Shown: one piece after another, positions 30,765 through 38,528 of the stretch
Layout: every line of letters begins with the position of its first letter
How positions within the stretch are numbered: position 1 is the first letter of the stretch
Assembly: GCA_947581795.1 (NCBI GenBank)
Contig: CANPVS010000001.1
Coordinates: 124,001 to 188,000 of the forward strand
Direction of reading: 5' to 3'
Source: an uncultured Oscillospiraceae bacterium
GTDB lineage: Bacteria; Bacillota; Clostridia; Oscillospirales; Oscillospiraceae
DNA length: 64,000 nucleotides
Translations under genes and position numbers: made by a program
The notes under the pieces: model-generated
What the model saw: the letters and a program-made list of their open reading frames with translations, nothing else
The model's database searches: none
Told to the model about the DNA's origin: nothing

Positions 30765-31925
30765 TCAGAACTCCGAGGAGTAGGCCCGGAACTGAGTGGG
30801 TTTTGGCCGGTATCGTATGCCGGAGACGATGCCCATGGCGGCAAACATGGTGACGAGGGACGAGCCGCCGTAGCTGAAGAAGGGGAGCGTCAGGCCGATG
30901 ACCGGGGTGAGCCCGGTGCACATGCCCACGCTGTTGAACAGCTGGAAGCAGATCACGGCCGCCATGCCGATGCACACCAGCATGCCGAAGGTGCTGTGGC
31001 AGCGCACGCCCACGTACACGCACCGGATGATGATGGCCGCCAGCAGCAGTATGACCACGATGCAGCCGACCATGCCCATCTCCTCGCCGATGCAGGCGAA
31101 GATGTAGTCGGCGTGCTTGCTTCGCAGGCCGCCCTCCGCCGTCTGGGTCTGGGTGCCCTGATAGAGGCCCGTGCCCCAGAGACGGCCCGAGGACAGGGCC
31201 AGCCGGGCCCGGGTGGGCTCCCAGCTCAGGCCGTAGCCGCTGGGGTCGATCTGCTCCTGCATATAGGGCAGGAGGATACGTATCTTCTGGTTGTCGCTGA
31301 GCACATAGTTCCAGGCAAGGGGGATGGCGAGAGCCATGGCCGCGCCGCCGAAGAGGAACCAGTATAGCTTGATCCCCGCGGCGAACACCATCACCACGAA
31401 CACGAAAAAGAACACCAGGGCGTTGCCCAGGTCGCTGGAGATGACCATGTACATGCCGAACAGAAGCAGCAGGTGGCCCACCAGCTGGAACACGGACAGG
31501 GGCGAGGAGAGGCTCCGGTATTCCTTCAGGTATGTGATGTGCTTGGCTGTGAGGACGATGTAGATGACCTTGACGACCTCCGCCGGCTGGATGCCGATGC
31601 CCAGAAAGCGGAGCCAGGCCCGGTTGCCGGTGTCGTCCTTGTAGCCCAGGGGCGTCAGCAGCAGGGCGATGAGACCGAACTCCGCCACCAGCAGCAGCGG
31701 CCACTGGTCGGCGAAGATGTCCGCGTCGATGAGGGTGAATAGAAAGTAGAGGACGACGCCGATGACCAGGGCGAAGGACTGGACGTAGATGTAGGAGGAC
31801 CCCATGGTGCGGGTGGCGCTGGATATGGCCACCAGGCCCATGACGGACGCGGCGAGGCACAGGGTGAACAGCAGCATGTCGGCCCGCTTGAGAAACTCGC
31901 GCACGATGGCCATCTTCGTCTTCAA
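30765..31925 (-). CDS. RodA/FtsW (SEDS) peptidoglycan glycosyltransferase
   Basis: A 386-aa ten-helix SEDS protein starting at TTG 31925 (AAAGGAGG 8 nt upstream). Landmarks are TGNRAWLRFLGIGIQPAEVV, SSDLGNALVFFFVFVVMV, GLRSKHADYIFACIGEEMG and LTPVIGLTLPFFSYGGSS. It polymerises lipid II for elongation. It lacks the FHA extension of the second SEDS protein at 27129 and has no adjacent PBP. Monocistronic with a clear promoter. Confidence 0.92.
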   Translation of the reverse strand: MKTKMAIVREFLKRADMLLFTLCLAASVMGLVAISSATRTMGSSYIYVQSFALVIGVVLYFLFTLIDADIFADQWPLLLVAEFGLIALLLTPLGYKDDTGNRAWLRFLGIGIQPAEVVKVIYIVLTAKHITYLKEYRSLSSPLSVFQLVGHLLLLFGMYMVISSDLGNALVFFFVFVVMVFAAGIKLYWFLFGGAAMALAIPLAWNYVLSDNQKIRILLPYMQEQIDPSGYGLSWEPTRARLALSSGRLWGTGLYQGTQTQTAEGGLRSKHADYIFACIGEEMGMVGCIVVILLLAAIIIRCVYVGVRCHSTFGMLVCIGMAAVICFQLFNSVGMCTGLTPVIGLTLPFFSYGGSSLVTMFAAMGIVSGIRYRPKPTQFRAYSSEF

Positions 31926-31971
31926 GGGCTCGTCCTCCTTTCCGGGGCAAGAGGCCCCGTTTGTCCCGGAT

Positions 31972-32000
31972 AGTATAGCACACAAGAAGCTGTGTGGCAA
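31972..32000 (-). promoter_or_regulatory. Promoter of the rodA-like gene
   Basis: Minus-strand TTGCCA (31995-32000), 17-nt spacer, TATACT (31972-31977). Confidence 0.75.
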
Positions 32001-32031
32001 TTAACAATTCATTAAGAAAGAGATAGAAGCG

Positions 32032-32715
32032 ATGGCAGATCACACCGGACACCGGCAGCGGATGCGGGAGAGATTTCTCCGCTGCGGCCTGGACAATTTC
32101 AACGACCTGAACGTGCTGGAGCTGCTGCTGTTTTACGCGGTGCCCCGGCAGGACACCAACCTCCTGGCCCACCGGCTCCTGGACGCCTTCGGCACTCTGG
32201 ACGGGGTGTTCGACGCCTCCGTGGAGGCCCTGAAGAGCGTGGAGGGCATCGGAGATGTGACGGCGGCCCTCATCCACCTGGTGCCGGAGGCCGCCCGGCG
32301 GTACTGGATATGCAAGTCCGGGCCGGGCGAGATATTAGCAGACAGCGAGGCGGCGGGAAAATATCTGCTGCCCCGGTTCTTCGCCAGCCGGAACGAGACC
32401 ATGTATCTCGTATGCATGGACGCCAAACTCAAAGTGCTGGACTGCCGGGAGGTGGGCCAGGGCAGCACCACCTCCGTGCACCTGGACCTGCGGCGCATCA
32501 CCCAGATCGCCTTGGGGCAGAACGCCTCCGCCGTGCTGCTGGCCCACAACCACACCAGCGGCATCGCCCTGCCCTCCCAGGAGGACGTCGCCGTCACCCT
32601 CAAAGTCCGGGACCTGCTGGCCCAGGTGGGCGTGACGCTCACGGACCACATCGTGGTGGCGGGGGACGATTTCGTGTCCATGGCCGACAGCGGCTATCTG
32701 CCCCCGCAGAGCTGA
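32032..32715 (+). CDS. radC: RadC family JAMM-domain protein
   Basis: A 227-aa protein: N-terminal helix-hairpin-helix region (LDAFGTLDGVFDASVEALKS, VEGIGDVTAALI) and a JAMM/MPN metal site with LLAHNHTSGIALPSQED (family consensus HNHPSG..PS..D). Here the Pro of HPSG is Thr; the metal-binding His and Asp are kept. RadC proteins were once linked to DNA repair; the real role is unclear. Monocistronic. Confidence 0.9.
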   Translation: MADHTGHRQRMRERFLRCGLDNFNDLNVLELLLFYAVPRQDTNLLAHRLLDAFGTLDGVFDASVEALKSVEGIGDVTAALIHLVPEAARRYWICKSGPGEILADSEAAGKYLLPRFFASRNETMYLVCMDAKLKVLDCREVGQGSTTSVHLDLRRITQIALGQNASAVLLAHNHTSGIALPSQEDVAVTLKVRDLLAQVGVTLTDHIVVAGDDFVSMADSGYLPPQS

Positions 32716-33148
32716 CCGGCCGGAGCAAAATGCAAGAGAATCCGTCCGGTCTGGCAGAGAGCAGCGTGATTATGCAAACCGGTGTGAAAGGTGCTGATTA
32801 TGTAAAATAAAAAATTGAAACTATTTGTTTCTTTACACGTTAGACGAATTTGAAAAAATTGGTAAATCCAGACGAAACGCCCGTGATACCGTCGGTCAAT
32901 GAGTGTTCAAATGTCTGTTCAAAATGTCGATAACTTTCTGCATTAGAAATGAAATCAAATGTTATGTAGAGCAAATTATGGGGTTTCCTAAAAGAGGAAA
33001 AGGCTGAAAAGGCGGGGGTTTGACGGGATGGGCGGCGGATGTATGCGGGCGGATATGCGGAAGAAAATGCGCACGGCCCGCTGCAAATCCGGCGAAATTG
33101 CAAGACATAATACGGTTTGTAATCATAGGCCGAACGGGAGATTTCCTG
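32716..33148. other. Non-coding gap without recognised feature
   Basis: No supported gene. The middle (about 32800-33000) is A+T-rich compared with the surroundings and contains a short direct repeat, TGTTCAAATGTC followed at once by TGTTCAAAATGTC (32904-32928). A structured RNA cannot be excluded. Confidence 0.5.
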
Positions 33149-33178
33149 TTGACTTCTTTAGGGGGGCTATGCTACAAT
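33149..33178 (+). promoter_or_regulatory. tRNA-Thr promoter
   Basis: TTGACT (33149-33154), 18-nt spacer, TACAAT (33173-33178), 17 nt before the tRNA. Confidence 0.75.
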
Positions 33179-33194
33179 ATCTGGGCGCGAAAAT

Positions 33195-33270
33195 GCTAGT
33201 GTAGCTCAGTCGGTAGAGCAGCTGATTCGTAATCAGCAGGTCGTGTGTTCGAGTCACATCACTAGCTCCA
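33195..33270 (+). tRNA. tRNA-Thr (anticodon CGT)
   Basis: Complete cloverleaf: acceptor GCTAGTG/CACTAGC, D stem GCTC/GAGC, anticodon stem GCTGA/TCAGC with loop TTCGTAA (anticodon CGT, reads ACG), T arm GTGTG-TTCGAGT-CACAT, discriminator T and encoded CCA. Confidence 0.95.
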
Positions 33271-33315
33271 GCAAAAGTCCGCAATCACGATGGATTGCGG
33301 ACTTTTGCTTTTTGT
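33271..33315 (+). terminator. tRNA-Thr terminator
   Basis: GCAAAAGTCCGCAATC and GATTGCGGACTTTTGC form a perfect 16-bp stem followed by TTTTT. Confidence 0.9.
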
Positions 33316-33395
33316 GGCATTCGCGCGCATTTGTAGTTTTGGTGCTCATTTGGTGCTTATTCATGCGCCAAGGCCGGAAGGGGGCGAGGCGCGGG

Positions 33396-33457
33396 TTGAA
33401 TCCGCCCGGGCGGTTTGGTATAATGCTTACAATATAATTTTACGTAAATTTTACGTA
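33396..33457 (+). promoter_or_regulatory. Promoter and downstream palindrome of the GH5-like gene
   Basis: TTGAAT (33396-33401), 17-nt spacer beginning CCGCCCGGGCGG (itself palindromic), TATAAT (33419-33424). A perfect 8-bp inverted repeat, TACGTAAA-T-TTTACGTA (33441-33457), lies 10 nt after the expected start site, a roadblock-type operator position. Confidence 0.65.
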
Positions 33458-33485
33458 GAATATATCCGAGAGGGAGGATATGTCC

Positions 33486-35138
33486 ATGAAAAAACTGCTG
33501 GCCGTATTTTTGGCGCTGGCGCTGGTGAGAGGCGTGTTTACGGGCGCCGCCTATGCAGATGATACCAGGAAGATAGAGCTCACGGAGGTGCAGGCCCAGG
33601 AGCCCTGGTATCTGCCCATGGATGAGGTGGGGACCTACGACACCGGCATCATCACCGACGAGATACGCGCCGCCTGCACGCTGGGCGACGTCACCGCCGG
33701 CGCGCTCCCCTACTGGACAGGCTTCATCCTGGAGAATAAGATATTCTACAATTTTTATCCCGACGAGCAGTGGGCCGAGTACACTCCCGGCGGCCGGTAC
33801 TGGACGGAGGACGAGATCCGCCACCAGGCGGAGGAGGGCTTCAACTGCGTGCGGGCCGTGTACAGCTTTTCCTATCTGTCCGATCCCGACGACGTGTGGA
33901 ACATCAACATGGCGGAGCTGGAGCAGCTGGACGAGCTCCTGGGTTGGTGCATGAAATACAGTATACACCTGATGCTGAGCATCACGGGCCTGCCCGGTAT
34001 GGCCGGGACGGACCGGTGGGAAGAGGATATCGCCTATAACGACGCCCTGTTCACCGACCCGGCGACGCAGGAGATCTTTGCCGCTTACTGGAAGATGCTG
34101 TCCCGGCGGTACGCTGACATCCCCAGCGGGGCCCTCAGTTTTGAGCTGGAGGCGGAGGGGAGCTGCATGACGCCGGAGGGCGGCCCGGATATGGAACGGT
34201 TTTATAATGCCCTGGCCCCCATCGCCCAGAGCATCTGGGAAGACCGGGCGGACCGTATCGTCATCGTGAACGACAACGACAAAAACGTGCCGGAGCAGCT
34301 CGCGGCCATCGGCTGCTGCCTCTCCCTGCACGCCCACGTCTATAACCACACCGGCGCGGAGGAGGATTGGTTTGGGCTCACGGATGTGGAGTACCGCTGG
34401 CCCATGGAGTACATCCCCCGCTATTTCTGGCCGGAGAACGGCTCGCTGAAGCTGGAGGCGGAGAGCGCCTTCCAGGAGGGGACTGTGACGGCCTGCGTCA
34501 ATGTTCTTGCCGGCGAGGCGCCGGAGATATGGTGCGACGGGGCGGCCGTCCCCGCGGAGGCCGCCGTGAACGACCACGGCGTCACGACCCTGACGGCGAG
34601 CGTCCCGGAGGGAACAAAGGAGATAGCCATTGCGCCGGAGGGAGACGACTTCAATGTGGAGCTGATTCTGGTGGATCTCAAACAGGAGGGCCGGGAGCGG
34701 GTGCAGTTGAATGTGCCTCTCGTCGGCTATGTGACGGAGGAGCAGTTCCCCACATTCCTGGTGGGCGACGACGGAGCGGTGACGAACCTGACCGGCCACA
34801 GCCTAGACGGGGAGGCCATCTATGAGGGCTATATGCAAAAATTTGTGGAGTGCGCGGAGAAGTATCACGTGGGCTTCATCGAGACGGAGGTGGGCACCGA
34901 TACTACGGTGCTCAGCGTGGAGGAGTATCTGGCGTATCACGAAATGATGCTGAGCACTCTGAAAGACCACGGCATCAGCTGGATGTACAACTGTGAGCAC
35001 AACATATTCGCGCCGAAGGAGCTGATGTGGCTCAACGGCGAGAACGATCCCATTCCCTTCCAGCACTTCTCCCAGTGGGAGGACAGCCCCTACTGGGTCA
35101 ACGACGACGTGACGGAGCTGCTGAAGGCGTATCAGTGA
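33486..35138 (+). CDS. Secreted glycoside hydrolase family 5-like protein with insertion
   Basis: The 550-aa protein has a signal peptide (residues 1-24, ends AYA-DD) and a TIM-barrel layout: GFNCVRAVYSFSY, WCMKYSIHLMLSITGL, SFELEAEG (219-225 region) and HAHVY. In GH5 enzymes the acid/base is E in an NEP motif; here E224 is preceded by Ala and followed by Gly. A second Glu in GFIETEVG (E468) fits the nucleophile strand. Between them is a roughly 130-residue beta-rich insertion (about 315-440). Met at 33486 is 8 nt from GGGAGG. Polysaccharide-degrading activity is plausible, not certain. Own promoter and terminator. Confidence 0.65.
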   Translation: MKKLLAVFLALALVRGVFTGAAYADDTRKIELTEVQAQEPWYLPMDEVGTYDTGIITDEIRAACTLGDVTAGALPYWTGFILENKIFYNFYPDEQWAEYTPGGRYWTEDEIRHQAEEGFNCVRAVYSFSYLSDPDDVWNINMAELEQLDELLGWCMKYSIHLMLSITGLPGMAGTDRWEEDIAYNDALFTDPATQEIFAAYWKMLSRRYADIPSGALSFELEAEGSCMTPEGGPDMERFYNALAPIAQSIWEDRADRIVIVNDNDKNVPEQLAAIGCCLSLHAHVYNHTGAEEDWFGLTDVEYRWPMEYIPRYFWPENGSLKLEAESAFQEGTVTACVNVLAGEAPEIWCDGAAVPAEAAVNDHGVTTLTASVPEGTKEIAIAPEGDDFNVELILVDLKQEGRERVQLNVPLVGYVTEEQFPTFLVGDDGAVTNLTGHSLDGEAIYEGYMQKFVECAEKYHVGFIETEVGTDTTVLSVEEYLAYHEMMLSTLKDHGISWMYNCEHNIFAPKELMWLNGENDPIPFQHFSQWEDSPYWVNDDVTELLKAYQ

Positions 35139-35147
35139 TAAAAATGA

Positions 35148-35186
35148 CAGGGCGGGACTGTCCGCGGATGGTCCCGCCCTGTTTTT
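35148..35186 (+). terminator. Terminator of the GH5-like gene
   Basis: CAGGGCGGGAC and GTCCCGCCCTG stem with a 12-nt loop followed by TTTTT. Confidence 0.88.
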
Positions 35187-35242
35187 ATCCGCTGTGGGTC
35201 CGAAAAGCCGGAAAATTTATGGATTTAAAGTCTATTTTGCCC

Positions 35243-35271
35243 TTGCATTCCGTCATATTTCATGGTAGAAT
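35243..35271 (+). promoter_or_regulatory. Promoter of the MsmX/UgpC ATPase gene
   Basis: TTGCAT (35243-35248), 17-nt spacer, TAGAAT (35266-35271). The start site near 35278 leaves a leader of about 220 nt. Confidence 0.75.
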
Positions 35272-35277
35272 GCCTTT

Positions 35278-35498
35278 GTAGAGCCATGCGTTTTAGGCAC
35301 AATTACATAACTTGTCAAAACAGGTCCTCCGGCGTTACTCCTCTACTATAGCGCCGCGGGACCGTAAAAAAGGAGGATATGACCCTTCCGCCGGGCCGGC
35401 GGTGCGGCAGTGTGGAGACCTGTCGTAACGTCCGCGGGGTATCGCTCTTCGCGGGCAAGGGGGAATTTGCGGAGGCATTTCCCTTACGGCTCAAAGCT
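35278..35498 (+). promoter_or_regulatory. Long structured leader with alternative pairings near a ribosome site
   Basis: A hairpin (35323-35363: GGTCCTCCGGCG paired with CGCCGCGGGACC, loop containing ACTCCTCT) sits directly before AAAAAAGGAGGAT (35365-35378). TCCTCC at 35325-35330 in the left arm could instead pair with GGAGGA at 35372-35377, so the two folds are mutually exclusive. An in-frame ATG at 35379 follows that site with only 2-nt spacing and would extend the ATPase by 40 unconserved-looking residues. Translation control is inferred. Confidence 0.45.
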
Positions 35499-36617
35499 AT
35501 GGCAACTGTGACCCTGAAAAACATCAAGAAGGTCTACGACAACAAGGTGACCGCCGTCCACGATTTCAACCTGGAGATCGCGGACAAGGAGTTCATCGTA
35601 CTGGTCGGCCCCTCCGGCTGCGGCAAGTCCACCACCCTTCGGATGGTCGCCGGCCTGGAGGACATCAGCGACGGCGACCTGTACATCGGAGACCGCCGCG
35701 TCAACGACGTGGAGCCCAAGGACCGCGATATCGCGATGGTCTTCCAGTCCTATGCTCTGTATCCTCACATGACCGTGTACGACAACATGGCTTTCGCCCT
35801 GAAGCTGCGCAAGATGCCGAAGGACGAGATCGACCGCCGGGTGAAGGAGGCCGCGGCCATCCTGGACATCACCCAGTACCTGGACCGTAAGCCCAAGGCG
35901 CTGTCCGGCGGCCAGCGGCAGCGTGTGGCCATCGGCCGCGCCATCGTCCGTGAGCCCCAGGTGTTCCTGATGGACGAACCTCTGTCCAACCTGGACGCCA
36001 AGCTCCGTAACCAGATGCGCGCCGAGATCATCAAGCTGCGCCAGCGTATCGACACCACCTTTATCTATGTTACCCATGACCAGACTGAGGCCATGACCCT
36101 GGGCGACCGTATCGTCATCATGAAGGACGGCTTCATCCAGCAGATCGGCACGCCTCAGGAGGTCTTCGACTCCCCCACCAACATGTTCGTGGCCGGCTTC
36201 ATCGGCACGCCCCAGATGAACTTCTTCGACGGCAAGGTCGTCAAGAGCGGCGACGGCTATGAGCTGCACACCCACGGCGCCGTCATGGAGCTGACCCAGG
36301 CCGCCCAGGCCAAGCTGAAGGCCCAGGGCATCACCGAGAAGGACGTCACCGTCGGCATCCGTCCCGAGCATGTGCATCTGGCCGACGCCAGCAAGTCCAC
36401 CCTGGGCGCCAAGGTGGACGTGTCCGAGATGATGGGCTCCGAGATCTACCTGCACGTGGACGCTGACGGCAAGGACGTGGTCCTGCGCATCCCCTCCACG
36501 GAGCTGCCCAGCGAGTGGCGCGCCGGCATCCCCTATGGGACCCAGATCGCCTTCACCTTCCCGCCTGAGCTGCTGCATCTGTTCGACCCGGAGACGGAGA
36601 AAAATCTCCTGCTCTAA
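35499..36617 (+). CDS. ugpC: Carbohydrate ABC importer ATPase (MsmX/UgpC/MalK type)
   Basis: A 372-aa MalK-type ATPase: GPSGCGKST Walker A, Q-loop in MVFQSYALYPHMTV, signature LSGGQRQR, Walker B VFLMDEPLSNLD, H-loop TYVTHDQTEAMTLG-type segment, and a C-terminal TOBE regulatory domain (VTVGIRPEHVHLAD). It energises sugar importers. No permease or binding-protein gene is nearby, so it probably acts as a shared ATPase for several sugar systems, as MsmX does. The start at 35499 matches family N termini (MATVTLKNIKKVYDN) but has no good ribosome site close by. Confidence 0.92.
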   Translation: MATVTLKNIKKVYDNKVTAVHDFNLEIADKEFIVLVGPSGCGKSTTLRMVAGLEDISDGDLYIGDRRVNDVEPKDRDIAMVFQSYALYPHMTVYDNMAFALKLRKMPKDEIDRRVKEAAAILDITQYLDRKPKALSGGQRQRVAIGRAIVREPQVFLMDEPLSNLDAKLRNQMRAEIIKLRQRIDTTFIYVTHDQTEAMTLGDRIVIMKDGFIQQIGTPQEVFDSPTNMFVAGFIGTPQMNFFDGKVVKSGDGYELHTHGAVMELTQAAQAKLKAQGITEKDVTVGIRPEHVHLADASKSTLGAKVDVSEMMGSEIYLHVDADGKDVVLRIPSTELPSEWRAGIPYGTQIAFTFPPELLHLFDPETEKNLLL

Positions 36618-36630
36618 TACTTATACATCC

Positions 36631-36660
36631 AAAAGGCCCGGACGAAAGTCCGGGTCTTTT
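36631..36660 (+). terminator. Terminator of the MsmX/UgpC gene
   Basis: AAAAGGCCCGGAC-GAAA-GTCCGGGTCTTTT. Confidence 0.88.
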
Positions 36661-36670
36661 CCTTGTGGAC

Positions 36671-36791
36671 GCCTCCCTCTGACGAGGGAGGTGGCGCGGC
36701 GCCAGCCGCGACGGAGGGAGAGATAGATATTTGTTTTCTCTCCCTCAGTCACTGCCTTACGGCGGTGCCAGCCCCCTCGTCAGAGGGGGCC
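36671..36791. repeat. Family A palindromic repeat, copy A5
   Basis: GCCTCCCTCTGACGAGGGAG on the left and CCCTCGTCAGAGGGGGCC on the right, with inner GGCGCGGCGCCAGCC and GCCTTACGGCGGTGCC hairpins. Lies between the ATPase terminator and the first sigma gene. Confidence 0.8.
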
Positions 36792-36870
36792 TTCCAAAAT
36801 GTTTTTGATTTTTTAATATGCGACTTTACAAGTTTTTTGTTGACTATAAGGGTGAAAGGGGGCGAGGGCG

Positions 36871-37437
36871 TTGGAAGACGCACGGATCGTGGACCTGTAC
36901 TGGGCCAGGGACGAGCGGGCCGTGGCGGAGTCGGCGGCGAAATACGGCGGCTACTGCCTCACCGTGGCCCGGAATATCCTCTCCGATGGGGAGGACGCGC
37001 GGGAGTGCGTCAACGACACCTGGCTGGGAGCCTGGAACGCCATGCCGGAGGACCGGCCCGTCCGGCTGAGGGCGTACCTCGCCGCCATCACCCGGCGGGT
37101 GGCCATCAACCGCTGGAAGGCCGCCCGGACCCGGAAGCGGGGCGGGGGCGAGACGCCCCTGGTCATCGAAGAGCTTTCGGAATGCGTTCCCGGTGGGGAG
37201 AGCGTGGAGGCCCGGCTGGAGGCGGAGGAGCTGGGCCGGGCGGTGGCCGCCTTCGTCCGGACCCTGCCGGACACGGAGCGGCGGGTGTTTCTCTGCCGGT
37301 ACTGGTATCTGGATGGCGTGGACGCCATCGCCGGGGCCTTCGGGTTTTCCCGGAGCAAGGTGAAGTCCATGCTGGCCCGGACGAGGAAGAAGCTGCTGGC
37401 CTGGTTGCGGAAGGAGGGGTTATACGATGGTGGGTGA
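36871..37437 (+). CDS. ECF-like RNA polymerase sigma factor (first copy)
   Basis: A 188-aa protein from TTG 36871 with AAAGGGGG upstream. Region 2: ARNILSDGEDARECVNDTWLGAWN and RLRAYLAAITRRVAINRWKA. Region 4: LPDTERRVFLCRYWYLDGVD then SRSKVKSMLARTRKKL. This group is always followed by a DUF4179-type membrane protein, here overlapping by 11 nt, which is expected to be its anti-sigma factor. A near-identical arrangement follows at 38529. The signal is unknown. Confidence 0.9.
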   Translation: MEDARIVDLYWARDERAVAESAAKYGGYCLTVARNILSDGEDARECVNDTWLGAWNAMPEDRPVRLRAYLAAITRRVAINRWKAARTRKRGGGETPLVIEELSECVPGGESVEARLEAEELGRAVAAFVRTLPDTERRVFLCRYWYLDGVDAIAGAFGFSRSKVKSMLARTRKKLLAWLRKEGLYDGG

Positions 37438-38425
37438 AAAGCTTTTGGAGGCCTTCGCCTGGGTGGACCCGGCGCTGGTGGATGACGCCCGGACGGCTGC
37501 GGAGCGGCGGGGCGGCATGGGCCGCAGGGCCCTGGCCATCGCCCTGGCGGCGGCGCTGGTGCTGGCCCTGGGGACCGCGGCCTACGGCTATTTCAGCGGG
37601 GCGGATTGGTTCAAAGACTGGTTTCAGAACCGGGGCCGGGAGCCCCTCACCCAGGGACAGGAGGCCTATATCGAGGACGCGGCCGTGGACGTGGGCCAGA
37701 GCGTGACGGCGGGCGGCTGGACGGTGACGGCCCAGACCGCTCTGGCGGACAACTATGATCTATGCGTAAAGACCCGCATCGACCCGCCCGCGGGCGCGGA
37801 CACGGCGGACAACTACATGCTGGAGGACGCGGTTCTCCTGAACGGCGACGGAAAGGAGATACGCTTCTCCCGGAGCACAGGGGATGTGCGGGGCTTTCAG
37901 GAGGCGGGGGTCTTCTATTGCATCTGGTCGCTGAGCGTGGAGCCCGGAAGCGGCGGGGCGACATTTTTGAACGTCCGGCCGCTGACATTGGAGTTTGGAA
38001 AGATCAAAACGGACAATGAGACGGTGGCGGAGGGGCCTTGGCGCTTTGAACTGGACCTGCCCGCGGAGGGGACAAAAGCGGTGGAGCTTTTGGATGAGCC
38101 CTTCCCCTGCAAGGGCCGGACCGTGGAAGACTATACGGAGGCCGGGGTCGTGGAGAGCTATTACGATATCACGCTCCTGTCCCTGCAGGTCAGGCCCCTG
38201 CGCATCCAGGCGCAGTACCGGAGCGAGAGAGAGGAAAAGTTCGGGGACGGGCTGACCATCTCCGTGGTGCTGAAGGACGGCACCGTGGTCCCCACCGGGA
38301 CGAGGGGCGGCAGCTTCGGCAGCCATCTAACCGACTGCAGCTTTGAGCTGGCGGCTCCGGTCCTGCCGGAGGAGATCGCCTATATCCAGCTCCCGGCGGG
38401 ATACACCGTGCCCATGCCGCAATAA
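37427..38425 (+). CDS. DUF4179-like membrane anti-sigma protein (first copy)
   Basis: A 332-aa protein: short cytoplasmic N terminus (MVGEKLLEAFAWVDPALVDD), one membrane helix (ALAIALAAALVLALGTAAYG) and a large extracytoplasmic beta-rich domain (VTAGGWTVTAQTALADNYDL and a C-terminal TYVPMP-like end). The arrangement sigma-then-DUF4179 matches known anti-sigma operons. N-terminal 'DPALV' and the WTVT segment are shared with the second copy at 39083. Ends at a hairpin terminator. Confidence 0.8.
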   Translation: MVGEKLLEAFAWVDPALVDDARTAAERRGGMGRRALAIALAAALVLALGTAAYGYFSGADWFKDWFQNRGREPLTQGQEAYIEDAAVDVGQSVTAGGWTVTAQTALADNYDLCVKTRIDPPAGADTADNYMLEDAVLLNGDGKEIRFSRSTGDVRGFQEAGVFYCIWSLSVEPGSGGATFLNVRPLTLEFGKIKTDNETVAEGPWRFELDLPAEGTKAVELLDEPFPCKGRTVEDYTEAGVVESYYDITLLSLQVRPLRIQAQYRSEREEKFGDGLTISVVLKDGTVVPTGTRGGSFGSHLTDCSFELAAPVLPEEIAYIQLPAGYTVPMPQ

Positions 38426-38440
38426 GTTGACATAATATAA

Positions 38441-38468
38441 AAATGTCGGGTCTGACCCGGCATTTTTT
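38441..38468 (+). terminator. Terminator between the two sigma/anti-sigma pairs
   Basis: ATGTCGGGT-CTG-ACCCGGCAT with one G-U, followed by TTTTTT. Confidence 0.8.
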
Positions 38469-38528
38469 CTGTTATAATGCGACCGGGAGCCGATTTTTAC
38501 GACTGGATAGGTGAAAGGGGGCGGGACA

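Noticed and set aside
35379-35498. 40-residue N-terminal extension of the MsmX/UgpC ATPase
   Set aside because: Sequence is unlike any family N terminus and the ribosome site is 2 nt from the ATG; kept only as a possible leader peptide.
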